Shown: positions 42,835-52,013 of the stretch, one piece after another
Layout of the letters: the number at the start of each line of letters is the position of its first letter
How positions within the stretch are numbered: the first letter of the stretch is position 1
Origin: Stomoxys calcitrans
Taxonomy: Eukaryota; Arthropoda; Insecta; Diptera; Muscidae
Assembly: GCF_963082655.1 (NCBI RefSeq)
Contig: NC_081556.1
Span: 153,757,921 to 153,821,920 of the forward strand
DNA: 64,000 nucleotides
Direction: 5' to 3'
Position numbers and translations under genes: made by a program
Notes under the pieces: model-generated
What the model was told of the DNA's origin: nothing
The model's database searches: none
Seen by the model: only the letters and a program-made list of their open reading frames with translations

Positions 42835-43595
42835 ATGACGCCTCAATCAGTTAAAAAAACTATATTTTTAAGCTTTCCCGATTAAGTGCCCTCACAAATT
42901 AATTTGAAGGCTTATTTGAAAATAAAGTGAATTTTTCTGACATACTTGGATTGTCGAATGGAAGGTCTCAAAACAAAGCTTAAGTAAGTACTCCACCATT
43001 CAAGTTCTCGCCAAAATTTTTGTTCTTATTCGTATCTATAGCAGGGCATTCTTTTCCGCTTTCGGTATAGATAGTTGTTAAATACTTAAACATAAGATCT
43101 TTACTCTTAATACATAATGGCAAGAAATTTGAAATTAAAACAATTACACTAGCATTTAATGTTTTTAAGTCCTACGGTTAAAAAAACGTTTATTTATTTC
43201 ACATATTTTTCGTTTATAATATTTTTAAATGGATATCTATATGAGCTTCATGTGAAAAGACGAATAGAGAAACAATGCTATCGCTTAAAATTAATAAAGA
43301 TTCTAACCACTCTTTAGCAAAAATGGCAATGACTTTGAAATGAATTAAAGTACGTTTGTCATATGTCATTCTAATTAAATTTAACGTAAATTGATTTCGT
43401 TACGATAAATCGAACAACAATCATAGTATGAGATGGTTCGTCATTCACTGGGATGATTAGCTGAAATCTCTTCGAACGGTTGGTAGGCGGAAATCGCATA
43501 ACAACCCTGGTTTTTAATTAATTATGAGTCACCCTGCAATGATATTAACAATGTACCCGGTGTCATATGTGTAATTGGTGAAACAGGCAACAACT
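42835..43595. other. AT-rich spacer between tRNA-Arg copies 3 and 4
   Basis: No gene or repeat recognised. Confidence 0.4.
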
Positions 43596-43668
43596 GTCCC
43601 TTTGGCGCAGAGGATAGCGCGTTGGACTTCTAATCCAAAGGTCGCGGGTTCGATCCCCGCAAGGGATG
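43596..43668 (+). tRNA. tRNA-Arg (anticodon TCT), copy 4
   Basis: Identical in sequence to copy 1 over all 73 nt as far as can be read. All pairings and boxes A and B are intact. Confidence 0.95.
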
Positions 43669-43806
43669 CAATAGTTGCGTAGAAGAATACTACTGCAATT
43701 TGTTTTAAAATAATTTTTAGTATTTTATGACGACTGAAACGATCTTCAGTGATTTATATATTAAAAAAAAAACTAAAATTCAATTAGAAAAAAAATTACA
43801 TGGCTT

Positions 43807-43879
43807 TACCCCAGATGGGACTCGAACCCACAATCCCCGGCTTAGGAGGCCGATGCCTTATCCATTAGGCCACTGGGGC
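43807..43879 (-). tRNA. tRNA-Arg (anticodon CCT)
   Basis: Minus-strand 73-nt cloverleaf: acceptor GCCCCAG against CTGGGGT with discriminator A, D-arm GGCCTAATGGATAAGGC, anticodon loop CCTCCTAAG with CCT, T-arm TGTGGGTTCGAGTCCCAT. An A-run on the plus strand just beyond (AGAAAAAAAATT) gives a minus-strand T terminator. It is a second Arg isoacceptor for AGG codons beside the TCT genes, 157 bp from the end of the SMIM12-like gene. Confidence 0.95.
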
Positions 43880-44036
43880 GGTGGTGACAGCCTGTCTAAA
43901 CCTCTGTAAATACCAAACCACGCAATAAAATAAAAAAATACAGTCACAAAACAAGTTTCTATTTGCTAACAAAACACTAGCACATATATAATTCTAAAAT
44001 CACAAGATGTTGATAAATTTCTTAATATACTATTTA
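43880..44036. other. 3' flank of the SMIM12-like gene
   Basis: AT-rich. Probably holds the 3' UTR and cleavage site of the minus-strand gene. Confidence 0.4.
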
Positions 44037-44686
44037 TTACATTTTCTTTTGCAAGGAAGGCGATAGGTTTCGTTCAAGAACATTTTCCTTTAAGCGCAAT
44101 TTTTCCACTTGGGTGGCATTTGCCAAATCTTCTGTTAAACGTTCTGCTCGATTTTCTTGTATGGATTCTGAAAAGATACGAATAAATAGAACATGTGAAT
44201 TAATGTGGATTACACAATAAGCGACCTGTGGCATGACAACAATGTTCCATGTTTTTCATGATAACAAAATAACATAGCACAAAAAGGCCTAAACTTTATA
44301 AACGTATAGATATTTCGATTCGCCTCTACGTAGTAATTGCAAAGTTTAGTAGAAAACCATCAATTAAACCAATCGCCATCAAAAGAAGTTGCATGTAACT
44401 CACAGCGTTATTAACACAAGAGTTCACAAACTAATGTGCGATGGCATATATGCCTTTCGTATTGGACGTTGTCCCGATAGACAAAGTTTCTATTTCTATT
44501 TTTGAGTTTGTTGTTAAATAAAAAAGAGGATTTTAATAATAAAGGATGGTTCTTACTGCTGTAAGGTGTATATTTGTCGGACAACAGGCTCTCTAGATTA
44601 TATCCTATGAATCCAACGACGCCGGCTATTGGTAAAGTAATATATACCGCATTTCTGCGTAAAATTGCCATAATAATAGGCCACAT
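44037..44686 (-). CDS. SMIM12-like small integral membrane protein, two exons
   Basis: Exon 1 is 44686-44557 (130 bp). The intron is 44556-44168, with donor GTAAGAACC and acceptor TCGTATCTTTTCAG. Exon 2 is 44167-44037 (131 bp). Together they encode 86 residues. The start MWPIIMAILRRNAVYITLPI matches the MWP...Y.TLP start of the SMIM12 family. A single membrane segment spans about residues 14-34 (VYITLPIAGVVGFIGYNLES), followed by a cytosolic-type basic and acidic tail (SIQENRAERLTEDL, LKENVLERNLSPS) that aligns with the SISERREDRKLDEL and LE-containing end of vertebrate SMIM12. Length is near the 92-residue human protein. Family function is not established beyond membrane location. Retaining the intron would instead run the exon-1 frame to 91 codons, but the spliced form fits the family. 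Confidence 0.88.
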
Positions 44687-44754
44687 GCTTTATAAAATAT
44701 TTTAGAATACGTTAATTCCCAAAACACAAATAATAATAATAATAATAATAACAG
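44687..44754. other. Probable promoter or 5' UTR of the SMIM12-like gene
   Basis: A short AT-rich stretch with an (AAT)n run (about 44728-44750). No TATA motif can be assigned confidently. Confidence 0.3.
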
Positions 44755-44870
44755 GGATGCCAAAGTCGACTTTCGACTTTTTGGGTAGAAAAGTCGAAGT
44801 TGACTTTCAATGAATAAAAAGTCGAATAATCGATTTTGAAGTCGAAAAAAAGCTGCACGGTTTTGCTTAT
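44755..44870. repeat. GTCGACTTTCGACTTTTT dispersed repeat
   Basis: GGGATGCCAAAGTCGACTTTCGACTTTTTGGGTAGAAAAGTCGAAGTTGACTTTC and GAAGTCGAAAAAAAGC repeat a GTCGA core, as at 17847-17950. Confidence 0.6.
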
Positions 44871-45019
44871 GTTGCTGCTAGTTAAGAACTGTTTCCAATT
44901 TTACGATTCATTGCTCTTTGATTTACTCTTGTTGCCATAGATAATTCGTGCCAATGTTTGTGCATATCTAAGCCAAATTTTAGAATTACGCCATAATAAG
45001 TGTAAGATTTATCTTATCA

Positions 45020-45130
45020 GCAGTACCATCCCGGTTGTACGTACCGGATTGACCCGATGAAGTCCCTCATCGGCAAGGTTTGCCGCGCCAGTGTACATCA
45101 CACTGCTACAACAACCACTAACAGCAGCTG
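45020..45130 (-). repeat. 3' tail of a jockey-type non-LTR element
   Basis: CCGGTTGTACGTACCGGATTGACCCGATGAAGTCCCTCATCGGCAAGG...AGTGTACATCACACTGCTACAACAACC is the tail family also found at 49700-49880, 50765-50835 and 51290-51395. CTACAACAACAA-type ends mark the 3' side of these elements. Confidence 0.6.
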
Positions 45131-45264
45131 TTTTAGGTAAAATTGGGAAGCTGCTCGAAGATTTTTTTGACACCGTTGATTATTGCAAGGGGTTGGTTGA
45201 TCAGCTGCCACCTTACCAGATTAGTAAATTAACACCCGGAGAACCTCCCGGGACGGAATAGCTG

Positions 45265-45495
45265 TGAGTATGACATAATTATCAGGTAGTGTACCGTTAA
45301 CAGCTGAGTACAATTTTTACGCGCGAAGTGCACAACGAGTTTCGGTTGCGTGCTTCTATAATAGTTAAGAACTACAACAGACACAAACAACGAAAAATGG
45401 CGCGAACTAGTAAGATTTGTGTATGTTACTTGCTCAGAGTTTCACTAATCACTGATTTTGACAGAAAGTGCACGAATATATCTTGGCTGTGAGTA
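45265..45495 (-). repeat. Dispersed repeat K, copy 2 (inverted)
   Basis: ATGACATAATTATCAGGTAGTG, AACAACGAAAAATGGCGCGAACT and ATCACTGATTTTGACAGAAAGTGCAC are the reverse complement of repeat K at 46240-46510. Confidence 0.7.
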
Positions 45496-45534
45496 CCACA
45501 CAGGCCGGAGTATTGGGGTCCTATCTCTGTGTTG

Positions 45535-45835
45535 TTCATTGCAGTCACAAAAAGCTTAGCTGTGAGCTACCGGACGGTCCATAGGTTGCGGAGAGTGGAA
45601 TGCTCCATACGTAGTAACTGCAACGGCAGTCAGGGATAATAAGCGGTATCAAGCGGAGAGTCTAAATGAGAGGCCGGGCGGCACCGACGAGTTATTGGCG
45701 TCTTTAAATAACCAATGGCCACCTTGATCCTGCGACGATGGGTTCTTTGGACCGGAACGAGCTTCTTCACCTTAAGGAGCTTAACGAGGATCGCCACCTT
45801 CACATGGAAATGTGGTTACAACAACAATCAGCAAT
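45535..45835 (-). repeat. Dispersed repeat F, copy 1 (retroelement 3' UTR type)
   Basis: On the minus strand: TGTTGTTGTAACCACATTTCC, AGAAGCTCGTTCCGGTCCAAAGAACCCATCG, GGTTATTTAAAGACGCCAATAACTCG and GGAGCATTCCACTCTCCGCAACC. The same order appears on the plus strand at 54990-55330. Confidence 0.72.
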
Positions 45836-45859
45836 TAAAGCCTAGCCCTAAAGCCCTAA

Positions 45860-46075
45860 CTTCATTCACAGCGAAAATGCTTATTGAATTATTGCGAAAT
45901 GCGACCGACTCCTTTCTATGTCAGAACACAAACAAAAGTCAAACAACAACACACAACAAAGGCCCATTTCGTGAGCATTCAATTACATTTGCTAATAAAG
46001 TTGTGCGAAATTTGTCGTGATGCAGCGACATGTCGCTACTATTATATCTTCGTCACCACTTTTTTATAGTGCGTT
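45860..46075 (-). repeat. Dispersed repeat J, copy 2
   Basis: CTTCATTCACAGCGAAAATGC, TATTGCGAAATGCGACCGACTCC and GATGCAGCGACATGTCGCTACTATTATATCTTCGTCACCA are the reverse complement of 37680-37960. Confidence 0.65.
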
Positions 46076-46239
46076 TTGACAGTTGTTCGTGTGAAAAGTC
46101 AAAGTCAGAATCCAAGAGTCGGTTGAGGTTTATTATTGAGTGTCGCGTTGCAAAAATGCAATTCTGCACACGAATTCGATAAAGCAATGCGGAAAAGTCA
46201 AAAATTCTCTTTGTGTTGCTTTTGCGTGTTCTTGGCAAC

Positions 46240-46510
46240 ATTTACAGGTAGTGGCAGTTGCCCAACAACAAAATATTGAGAGCACTATCTGTCAAAATCA
46301 GTGATAAATGCAACTCTGATTTGAGTACGTTACCAGTTCGCGCCATTTTTCGTTGTTTGTGTGTTATGGTTCTCAACTATAATACACACACACACAACCA
46401 AAACTCGTTGATAGATAGTGCACTTTGCGTGAAAAAATTGTACTCAGTTGTTTACTATACACTACCTGATAATTATGTCATGAGTATTGCTTTTGTGGGA
46501 TTTGTGTGCA
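46240..46510 (+). repeat. Dispersed repeat K, copy 3
   Basis: AGGTAGTGGCAGTTGCCCAACAACAAAATATTG, AAAATCAGTGATAAATGCAACTCTGA, CGCGCCATTTTTCGTTGTTTGTGTG and CTACCTGATAATTATGTCATGAG. A small (AC)n run at about 46383-46397 lies inside. Confidence 0.72.
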
Positions 46511-46587
46511 GAGTTGCATTGTTGTAACGCGACGCTCAAAACCAAAGCTCAAAGCGCTCATTCTGTTTTGGCCTTAAGAGTGTTCAA

Positions 46588-46765
46588 CAGGATTCACTGA
46601 ATAAGGTTATGCCAAGCGATCAGCTGACATAACTTTTTCCTAATTTTGCAGTACTTCACATTGCGGATGCCGACTTGTTCTCTTTTTACATTCATTCTTT
46701 GTTTACGTTTTCTCCTATTTGATGACATTTTCAATCGGCATATTTGTCATCCTTAAAGTGGAGTT
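46588..46765 (+). mobile_element. Partial copy of the CAGGATTCACT element
   Basis: CAGGATTCACTGAATAAGGTTATGCCAAGCGATCAGCTGACATA and TCTTTTTACATTCATTCTTTGTTTACGTTTTCTCC match 34305-34547. The right end was not found. Confidence 0.65.
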
Positions 46766-47588
46766 GTGTATTGTGTGAGTTACACACACATCTGACAGAA
46801 TAAGTTAATCAACTCTCAAGGTGGAGTTACATACCTCGCGCAGCTCTATTGCGTACTTATGCGTGCATGTCCAAAAAAAAAAAAATAAAATAGGATGGTT
46901 TGCATTGTGTGAGTTAAACCATGGTTCACTAGAGCCCAAATCCACTTGATTTGAGATAATCTCAAAAATCCGTTTCCACTACGATTTATGCAAGTTTTAT
47001 TTGTCAACAGTGATGTTTTTGGCAGCGTTTTTATTGAGATTAGCATTTTTATTGTGTTCAGCATATACATGGCCGTCAGCTATTAAGATTGTGAAACGAT
47101 TTTATTAAATTACGACTAAATTTTATAATTTCAATAAAAATTGTCAGATGTTAAGAAAAAGTGCTGCCCAAAAATCCCACTAATAACCGGTATTCAATGG
47201 AAACGCAGTGTTGCATTTGAATTGAAAGGAGATTTGCTGCAAGGAGAACATTGCAAAACACGAGATTTCCGAAATCTTGTCGTAAATCTAGATTTGTTCC
47301 AAGTGGAAAGAACTATAAAAAATAAGTGTGGTCTTTCCTTTTCAAACCAGCAAAATAACGAATTGACCATTTTCCGCTAAAAAGAACAACTTACAAAGAT
47401 GTACCGTTTAAATAGCTCATAGCATACTATAGCAGACTTGTCTTCACAACTAATCGGAATGTGTACACACTCCAAAATACTGTTGACAGCTAAAACAGCT
47501 GTTTCGGTTGAAATGTAAACAAATACCTTTGGGTCATTTGGTCAATTTTCTTCAACAGCAGCATAGATTATTTGTGAGATTAAAAAGA
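46766..47588. other. TRAPPC13 upstream region
   Basis: Holds the likely promoter and 5' UTR of TRAPPC13. Several ACAGCTGT and ATGTAAAC words lie near 47490-47520. A 79-codon frame (47141-47380) lacks recognisable similarity. Two imperfect inverted blocks (CCACTTGATTTGAGATAATCTC near 46940 and its counterpart near 47260-47310) could be a decayed MITE. Confidence 0.35.
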
Positions 47589-49136
47589 ATGAATCCTATC
47601 GAGCAAGGAGAACATTTACTAGCATTAAAAGGTATGTTCTTTACCAAATTAAGTATTGAACAACTGCAATTAAAATCGATATTCGTTTTTAGTAATGCGG
47701 CTAACACGACCAACTTTGGTTGCTCCCCAAGTGATATCATGCGAACCGAGAGATTTGCCCCAATTTAGTCTCAAACAAGTTCTGGAATCAGAGGGCACCT
47801 CAATTGCTGGTGCTGAGACCTTAGCTGCCGGTCAGTTTATGCTACTACCACAATCGTTTGGCAACATTTACTTGGGCGAAACATTTTCCAGTTATATTTG
47901 TGTGCATAATTGCACCTCGCATCCTGTGGAGGGCGTTACTGTAAAGGCCGACCTACAATCCAATAATACTCGCATTAATTTGCCCATGCATGAAAACAAA
48001 ACTAAGCCAACCACACTTGGAGCAGATGAGACTCTGGACGATACAATACGCTATGAAGTAAAGGAAATTGGAACACACATGTAAGTGTAAAAAACTTAAT
48101 ATGTATGTATGAGTGACATACTAATTTCCATTTGTGCATCTAGCTTAGTTTGCGAAGTGAATTATAATACCCCTGCTGGGTTTGCACAATACTTTAGAAA
48201 ATTCTTTAAATTCCAAGTACTAAAACCACTTGATGTGAAAACCAAATTTTACAATGCTGAAATGGATGAAATCTATTTGGAGGCTCAAATACAAAACATA
48301 ACTACAGGCCCATTTTGCCTTGAAAAAGTAGAACTTGATAGCTCGGACCAATATACGGTGACATCGTTAAATACCTTGCCAAATGGTGAATCGGTTTTTA
48401 CTTCCAAAAATATGCTACAACCCAACAACAGTTGTCAGTTTTTGTACTGCATAAAGGTAGAATATGAAGCAAAGGCATTGAGTCATTAAAGAGAAAATAT
48501 TTCATATTCTTTTCAGCCAAAGCCTGAGATAGCCAAAGACATCAAGGCTTTGCGTGCTGCCAATAATGTGGGGAAGCTTGACATAGTCTGGCGCTCAAAT
48601 TTGGGGGAAAAGGGTCGTTTGCAGACAAGCCAACTGCAAAGATTGGTAAGTGGCAATTTGATGTTGAAAATTTTGTATAAGCAATTTTTTTTCAGCCCTT
48701 CGAATACAAAGACGTTCGCCTGGAGGTAATAGATGCGTTGAATATAGTCAAAGTTGGGGAGCCATTTACCTTTACTTGTCGTGTTACCAATACAGCTGAG
48801 AGGCCCATGGACTTGGTGGTAAAGTTGCCAACTCCCATTGATTTTAGTTGTCCCTATACGGGTTCTGCTGAATTTAGCTTGGGTGTTATCGACCCTGGGC
48901 AATATCGTGAATTTCCCCTCACAATATGCCCCTCGAAATTGGGTTTGATTAAGGTGACTCCTTTAATTTTTGTCAACACTTTGCTGCAGGAACAGTACAC
49001 TATCGAAAAAGTGGTAGACGTTTTTGTAGTAGACACTGACTATCATGAAGATGAATCATTCCAAATTAATAAGTTTGTGCGCTATGATAATGCCGCCAAA
49101 TTAGAAGATCAATCCATGCAGTTGCAAGTTGTTTAG
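47589..49136 (+). CDS. TRAPPC13: TRAPPC13, trafficking protein particle complex subunit 13, five exons
   Basis: Exons: 47589-47631, 47693-48080, 48144-48456, 48517-48645 and 48696-49136. All four introns are 50-63 bp with GT...AG, and the joined frame is 1314 bp (437 residues plus stop). The start [14 protein letters not shown] joins VMRLTRPTL, as in vertebrate TRAPPC13 (LALKVMRLTKPTL). Conserved blocks in order: [19 protein letters not shown] motif (here [19 protein letters not shown]), [35 protein letters not shown]-type region, [20 protein letters not shown], then a beta-rich C-terminal half. The protein is a core-associated subunit of the metazoan TRAPPIII complex, with roles in ER-Golgi traffic and autophagy. 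Length is slightly above the 417-residue human protein. No defect seen. Confidence 0.95.
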
Positions 49137-49227
49137 CCTAAGTAGACAAATACTGTTATATAAATAAGTTATAAGATAATTACAATTACAAAAACCTATT
49201 GTATGTTTTAAAGTTAATTACATATTT

Positions 49228-49233
49228 AATAAA
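49228..49233 (+). promoter_or_regulatory. Polyadenylation signal of TRAPPC13
   Basis: AATAAA lies 92 bp after the stop codon and is followed by a GT-rich stretch (TGTGTATGTGTAT), a usual arrangement for 3'-end formation. Confidence 0.65.
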
Positions 49234-49615
49234 TGTGTATGTGTATAAAAGTATAGTTATACTGAATTGTATTTCTAAAATAGAGTATATCCAGATATAT
49301 AAAGGATTTGTGCAGAGCAAAACATTAACCGCATGTAGATTGATATTCTGAAAAACTTTCTGAACGCCAAGTGGAAGCCCCGTAAAGCTCAACAATGTAT
49401 ACATCCCCAATGCTGTTCAACCTCTACACCTCTAAAAGCGGATAGTAAGGGGAAAATTGCTCTATCCTAACAAAGTATCATACCAAGGAGTACCATCGAC
49501 GAGCTTTGCCTACTGAAAACTTTTGTCTCCCTGACATAACAAAAATTTTTAGGAGTTGAAACTTTAAAATCTTTAATTCTTCATCACACTTTACACTACC
49601 GCGACAAAGGAGTTC
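49234..49615. other. Intergenic sequence
   Basis: No feature recognised before the retroelement remnants. Confidence 0.4.
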
Positions 49616-49679
49616 TCAAAGCCGATGTGCAAAAACTTTTGATAATGAATCACCCGAAGATCTTAGGTATGACCCTCGA

Positions 49680-49905
49680 CAGCCTCTTTTTGTTGTTGTA
49701 GCAGTGTGTTGTACACTGTGGTGGCAGCCCTTGCCGATGCAGGACTCCATCGGGTCAATCCGGTGCGTACAACCGGCTGCCATGGGATTGCCTCTTTTTA
49801 TTGTTGTTGTAGCAGGGTATTGTACACCGAGACGGCAGCCCTTGCCGATGGAGGATTCTATCGGGTCAATCCGGTACGTACAACCGGCTGCCATGGGATT
49901 GGTTG
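49680..49905 (+). repeat. Tandem pair of retroelement 3'-tail sequences
   Basis: Two consecutive copies of TTGTTGTTGTAGCAGxGTxTTGTACACxGxGxxGGCAGCCCTTGCCGATGxAGGA...GGGTCAATCCGGTxCGTACAACCGGCTGCCATGGGATTG, about 110 bp apart. Single copies elsewhere (45020, 50765, 51290) show it is the 3' tail of a jockey-type element. A tandem arrangement can arise from insertion of one into another's end. Confidence 0.65.
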
Positions 49906-49959
49906 TTGTTTCCTCTTTTTGTCGTCAGCCTGTGCTACTGGCAGGAGAGAAGAAAAGGC

Positions 49960-50835
49960 AAAAAACAAAAACCTCAAATCTTTGGCAGACAGCACTTGAG
50001 GTATGAAGCGTTATTAACCATCTACAAAGCGATTGGCCGATCGGTGATGAATTATGTAGCGCCAGCGTATTGCTCATACCTGTGAGAATACAAAATGAGG
50101 AAACCTGATAAAACTTACAGATACCAAACATCGGCCATCTGCACAAGGAGACCAAAATTCTTAAAATTAAAGATCTTAGTGAGCTGATGAACTCACTATG
50201 CTAGATCCCTTTCCAAGACATGTAAGGAGCAGATTCTGGATGCTTAGAGACGCGATCTGCCAACACATCACCTACAACCTCCTCATACGGAACGGATTTA
50301 CAAAGTAATCACCAGGATACTAAAGCCAATGCGAAATCATACCAACCGAATATAATGCTTGGCGGACGTCCATCCATTGCAGAAGATGAGATAGATCTAT
50401 CTAGAAAATCCAGAAAACTTTGGGCCATGGGAGATCCGTATGGTGCACGGAATGGCTATGAGCACCACATAGTTTGGAACTTTAAGCCATGACCTATGAG
50501 GTGAAAGAGGAGCTGAATTTGAAAGTCCCTTCGATTCCGACAATCAAGTTTTCCAGAATACAATCATGATCCGGCAGTAGCAGCCGCCTCAACTCCTACA
50601 AAGCATGGATTGATGCCAATGTCTGTTCCGATTGTGCCTGGGCCTACACGACACACGTCGCCTGTTTAACTGGTCAGCCAGATGGCTCGACCCAGACTTT
50701 AATCGCAGAGTTCGTAAATATTCAGCAGAACCAAGCAGATGAAAGAACACAACACACTGCTACAACAACGGATTGACCCGATGGAGTCTTTCATCGGCAA
50801 GGCATGCCGTCTCAGTGTATAACACACTGTAACAA
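49960..50835 (+). pseudogene. Jockey-clade non-LTR ORF2 C-terminal remnant with 3' tail
   Basis: The plus strand reads LTIYKAIGRSVMNYVAPAYC (the RT thumb word YKAIGRSVLNYAAPIW of jockey elements), then HLHKETKILKIKDLSELMN and later NIMLGGRPSIAEDEID. After 50620 comes CPDC-like text with CLFNWSARWLDPDF (family HLFNCxARPTxL). Stops and shifts are abundant. The end CTGCTACAACAACGGATTGACCCGATGGAGTC...AGTGTATAACACACTGTAACAACG is the 3' tail. Dead copy, clade assigned from known jockey C-termini. Confidence 0.72.
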
Positions 50836-50954
50836 CGTTTCAAAACATTTTGCATATTTTCCTCGAACGTGGGCACAACAAAAAAAAAACTTCAAAATGT
50901 TGACAAATTTTGATAAGATGTATATTCCGTGGTGGGCATTTAATGTGAGTAGGC

Positions 50955-51220
50955 CATCCTAGCGCATAGTTCAGCCTTTGACATTGCACGTCTGTGTTAA
51001 AATTCTGGCGAGAAGACGATAATACGTTCTCAGTGTTGGTTATCACCTCACTAATGCTGGCGAAGTTTGTGAGTTATGCAGCCGTTAAAAATTCTCTAAG
51101 TACTTTCCCTTCTGGGCAAGCCTTATCATCGAGCTTAAACTTGAATCAGACAGCACTCAATCATATGAAAGAATTAGCCCTAGTATTCGTTGTTCCTTAT
51201 TTTTAAGGCCCAATTTGCAA
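50955..51220 (+). mobile_element. Degenerate SINE copy
   Basis: GGCCATCCTAGCGCATAGTTCAGCC is a decayed box A region, then AAATTCTGGCGAGAAGACG, GTTGGTTATCACCTCACTAATGCTGGCGAAGTTTGTGAG, and TCATCGAGCTTAAACTTGAATCAGACAGCACTCAATCATATGAAAG with a GGCCCAATTTGCAATTTTTA tail. Confidence 0.7.
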
Positions 51221-51289
51221 TTTTTAGACATTCTTGGGAGCTTTAAAGGTTTGTTTACATATCACAATGGCAAGTTTGTGCATAATCCC

Positions 51290-51395
51290 ATAGCACCAGG
51301 TTGTAAGTACCGCATTGACCCAAAGGAGTTCTTCATCGGCAAATGCTGCCGCTTCAGTGTAAAATACATTGGTACAACAACAACAAGTTCGTGCA
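51290..51395 (-). repeat. Retroelement 3'-tail fragment
   Basis: CACCAGGTTGTAAGTACCGCATTGACCCAAAGGAGTTCTTCATCGGCAAATGCTGCCGCTTCAGTGTAAAATACATTGGTACAACAACAACAAG, similar to the tail at 45020. Confidence 0.6.
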
Positions 51396-51427
51396 AATAT
51401 ACAGATTTACCACAAAGACCTAAAATA

Positions 51428-51664
51428 TTGGGTTGCCCAAAAAGCAATTGCGGATTTTTCATATAGTCGGCGTTGATAAATTTTTTCACAGCTTGTGACT
51501 CTGTAATTGCATTCCTTCTTCTGTCAGTTATCAGCGGTTACTTTTAGCTTGCTTTAGAAAAAAAAGTGTTAAAAAGTATATTTGATTAAAGTTCATTCTA
51601 AGTATTATTAAAAATGCATTTACTTTCTTTTAAAAAATCCGCAATTACTTTTTGGGCAACCCAA
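51428..51664 (+). mobile_element. TTGGGTTGCCC MITE
   Basis: Complete copy: TTGGGTTGCCCAAAAAGCAATTGCGG to CCGCAATTACTTTTTGGGCAACCCAA, with TA on both sides. Close in sequence to the copies at 10852 and 30494. Confidence 0.94.
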
Positions 51665-52013
51665 TACAATAAGAAACGTCATTTGCAAAAGTCAATTAGG
51701 GATAATTTTCAACGCATAGATGGCATTGTATTCATTGGAATGGCACCACTATCACATATTCTATCAAAAGTACATATATACCAGATCAGTGCATGTGCGG
51801 ATTAACTTAATCCATGAATTTGTTTATTTAAGGGCTCGCTGATGCAAAATTACAGTTTAAATATACAATTTTAGAAAAATCGCTAAAAGATTTGATTCAT
51901 TTTAACCAACGACATCTGTTGAACACTACCCGTACCTAAAATATAACTGAGAGATTGGGCCTTTGTTTACTGAGGACACCGGGCGTCCAAAAGACGCAAT
52001 TGCAATACTGTAT
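51665..52013. other. Spacer
   Basis: No recognisable content. Confidence 0.4.

Noticed and set aside
47141..47380. 79-codon frame upstream of TRAPPC13 as a separate gene
   Set aside because: No similarity recognised, and imperfect inverted blocks on both sides suggest a decayed MITE.
49704..50006. 100-codon frames rich in Pro, Gln and Ser
   Set aside because: They are translations of the tandem 3'-tail repeats in two phases.
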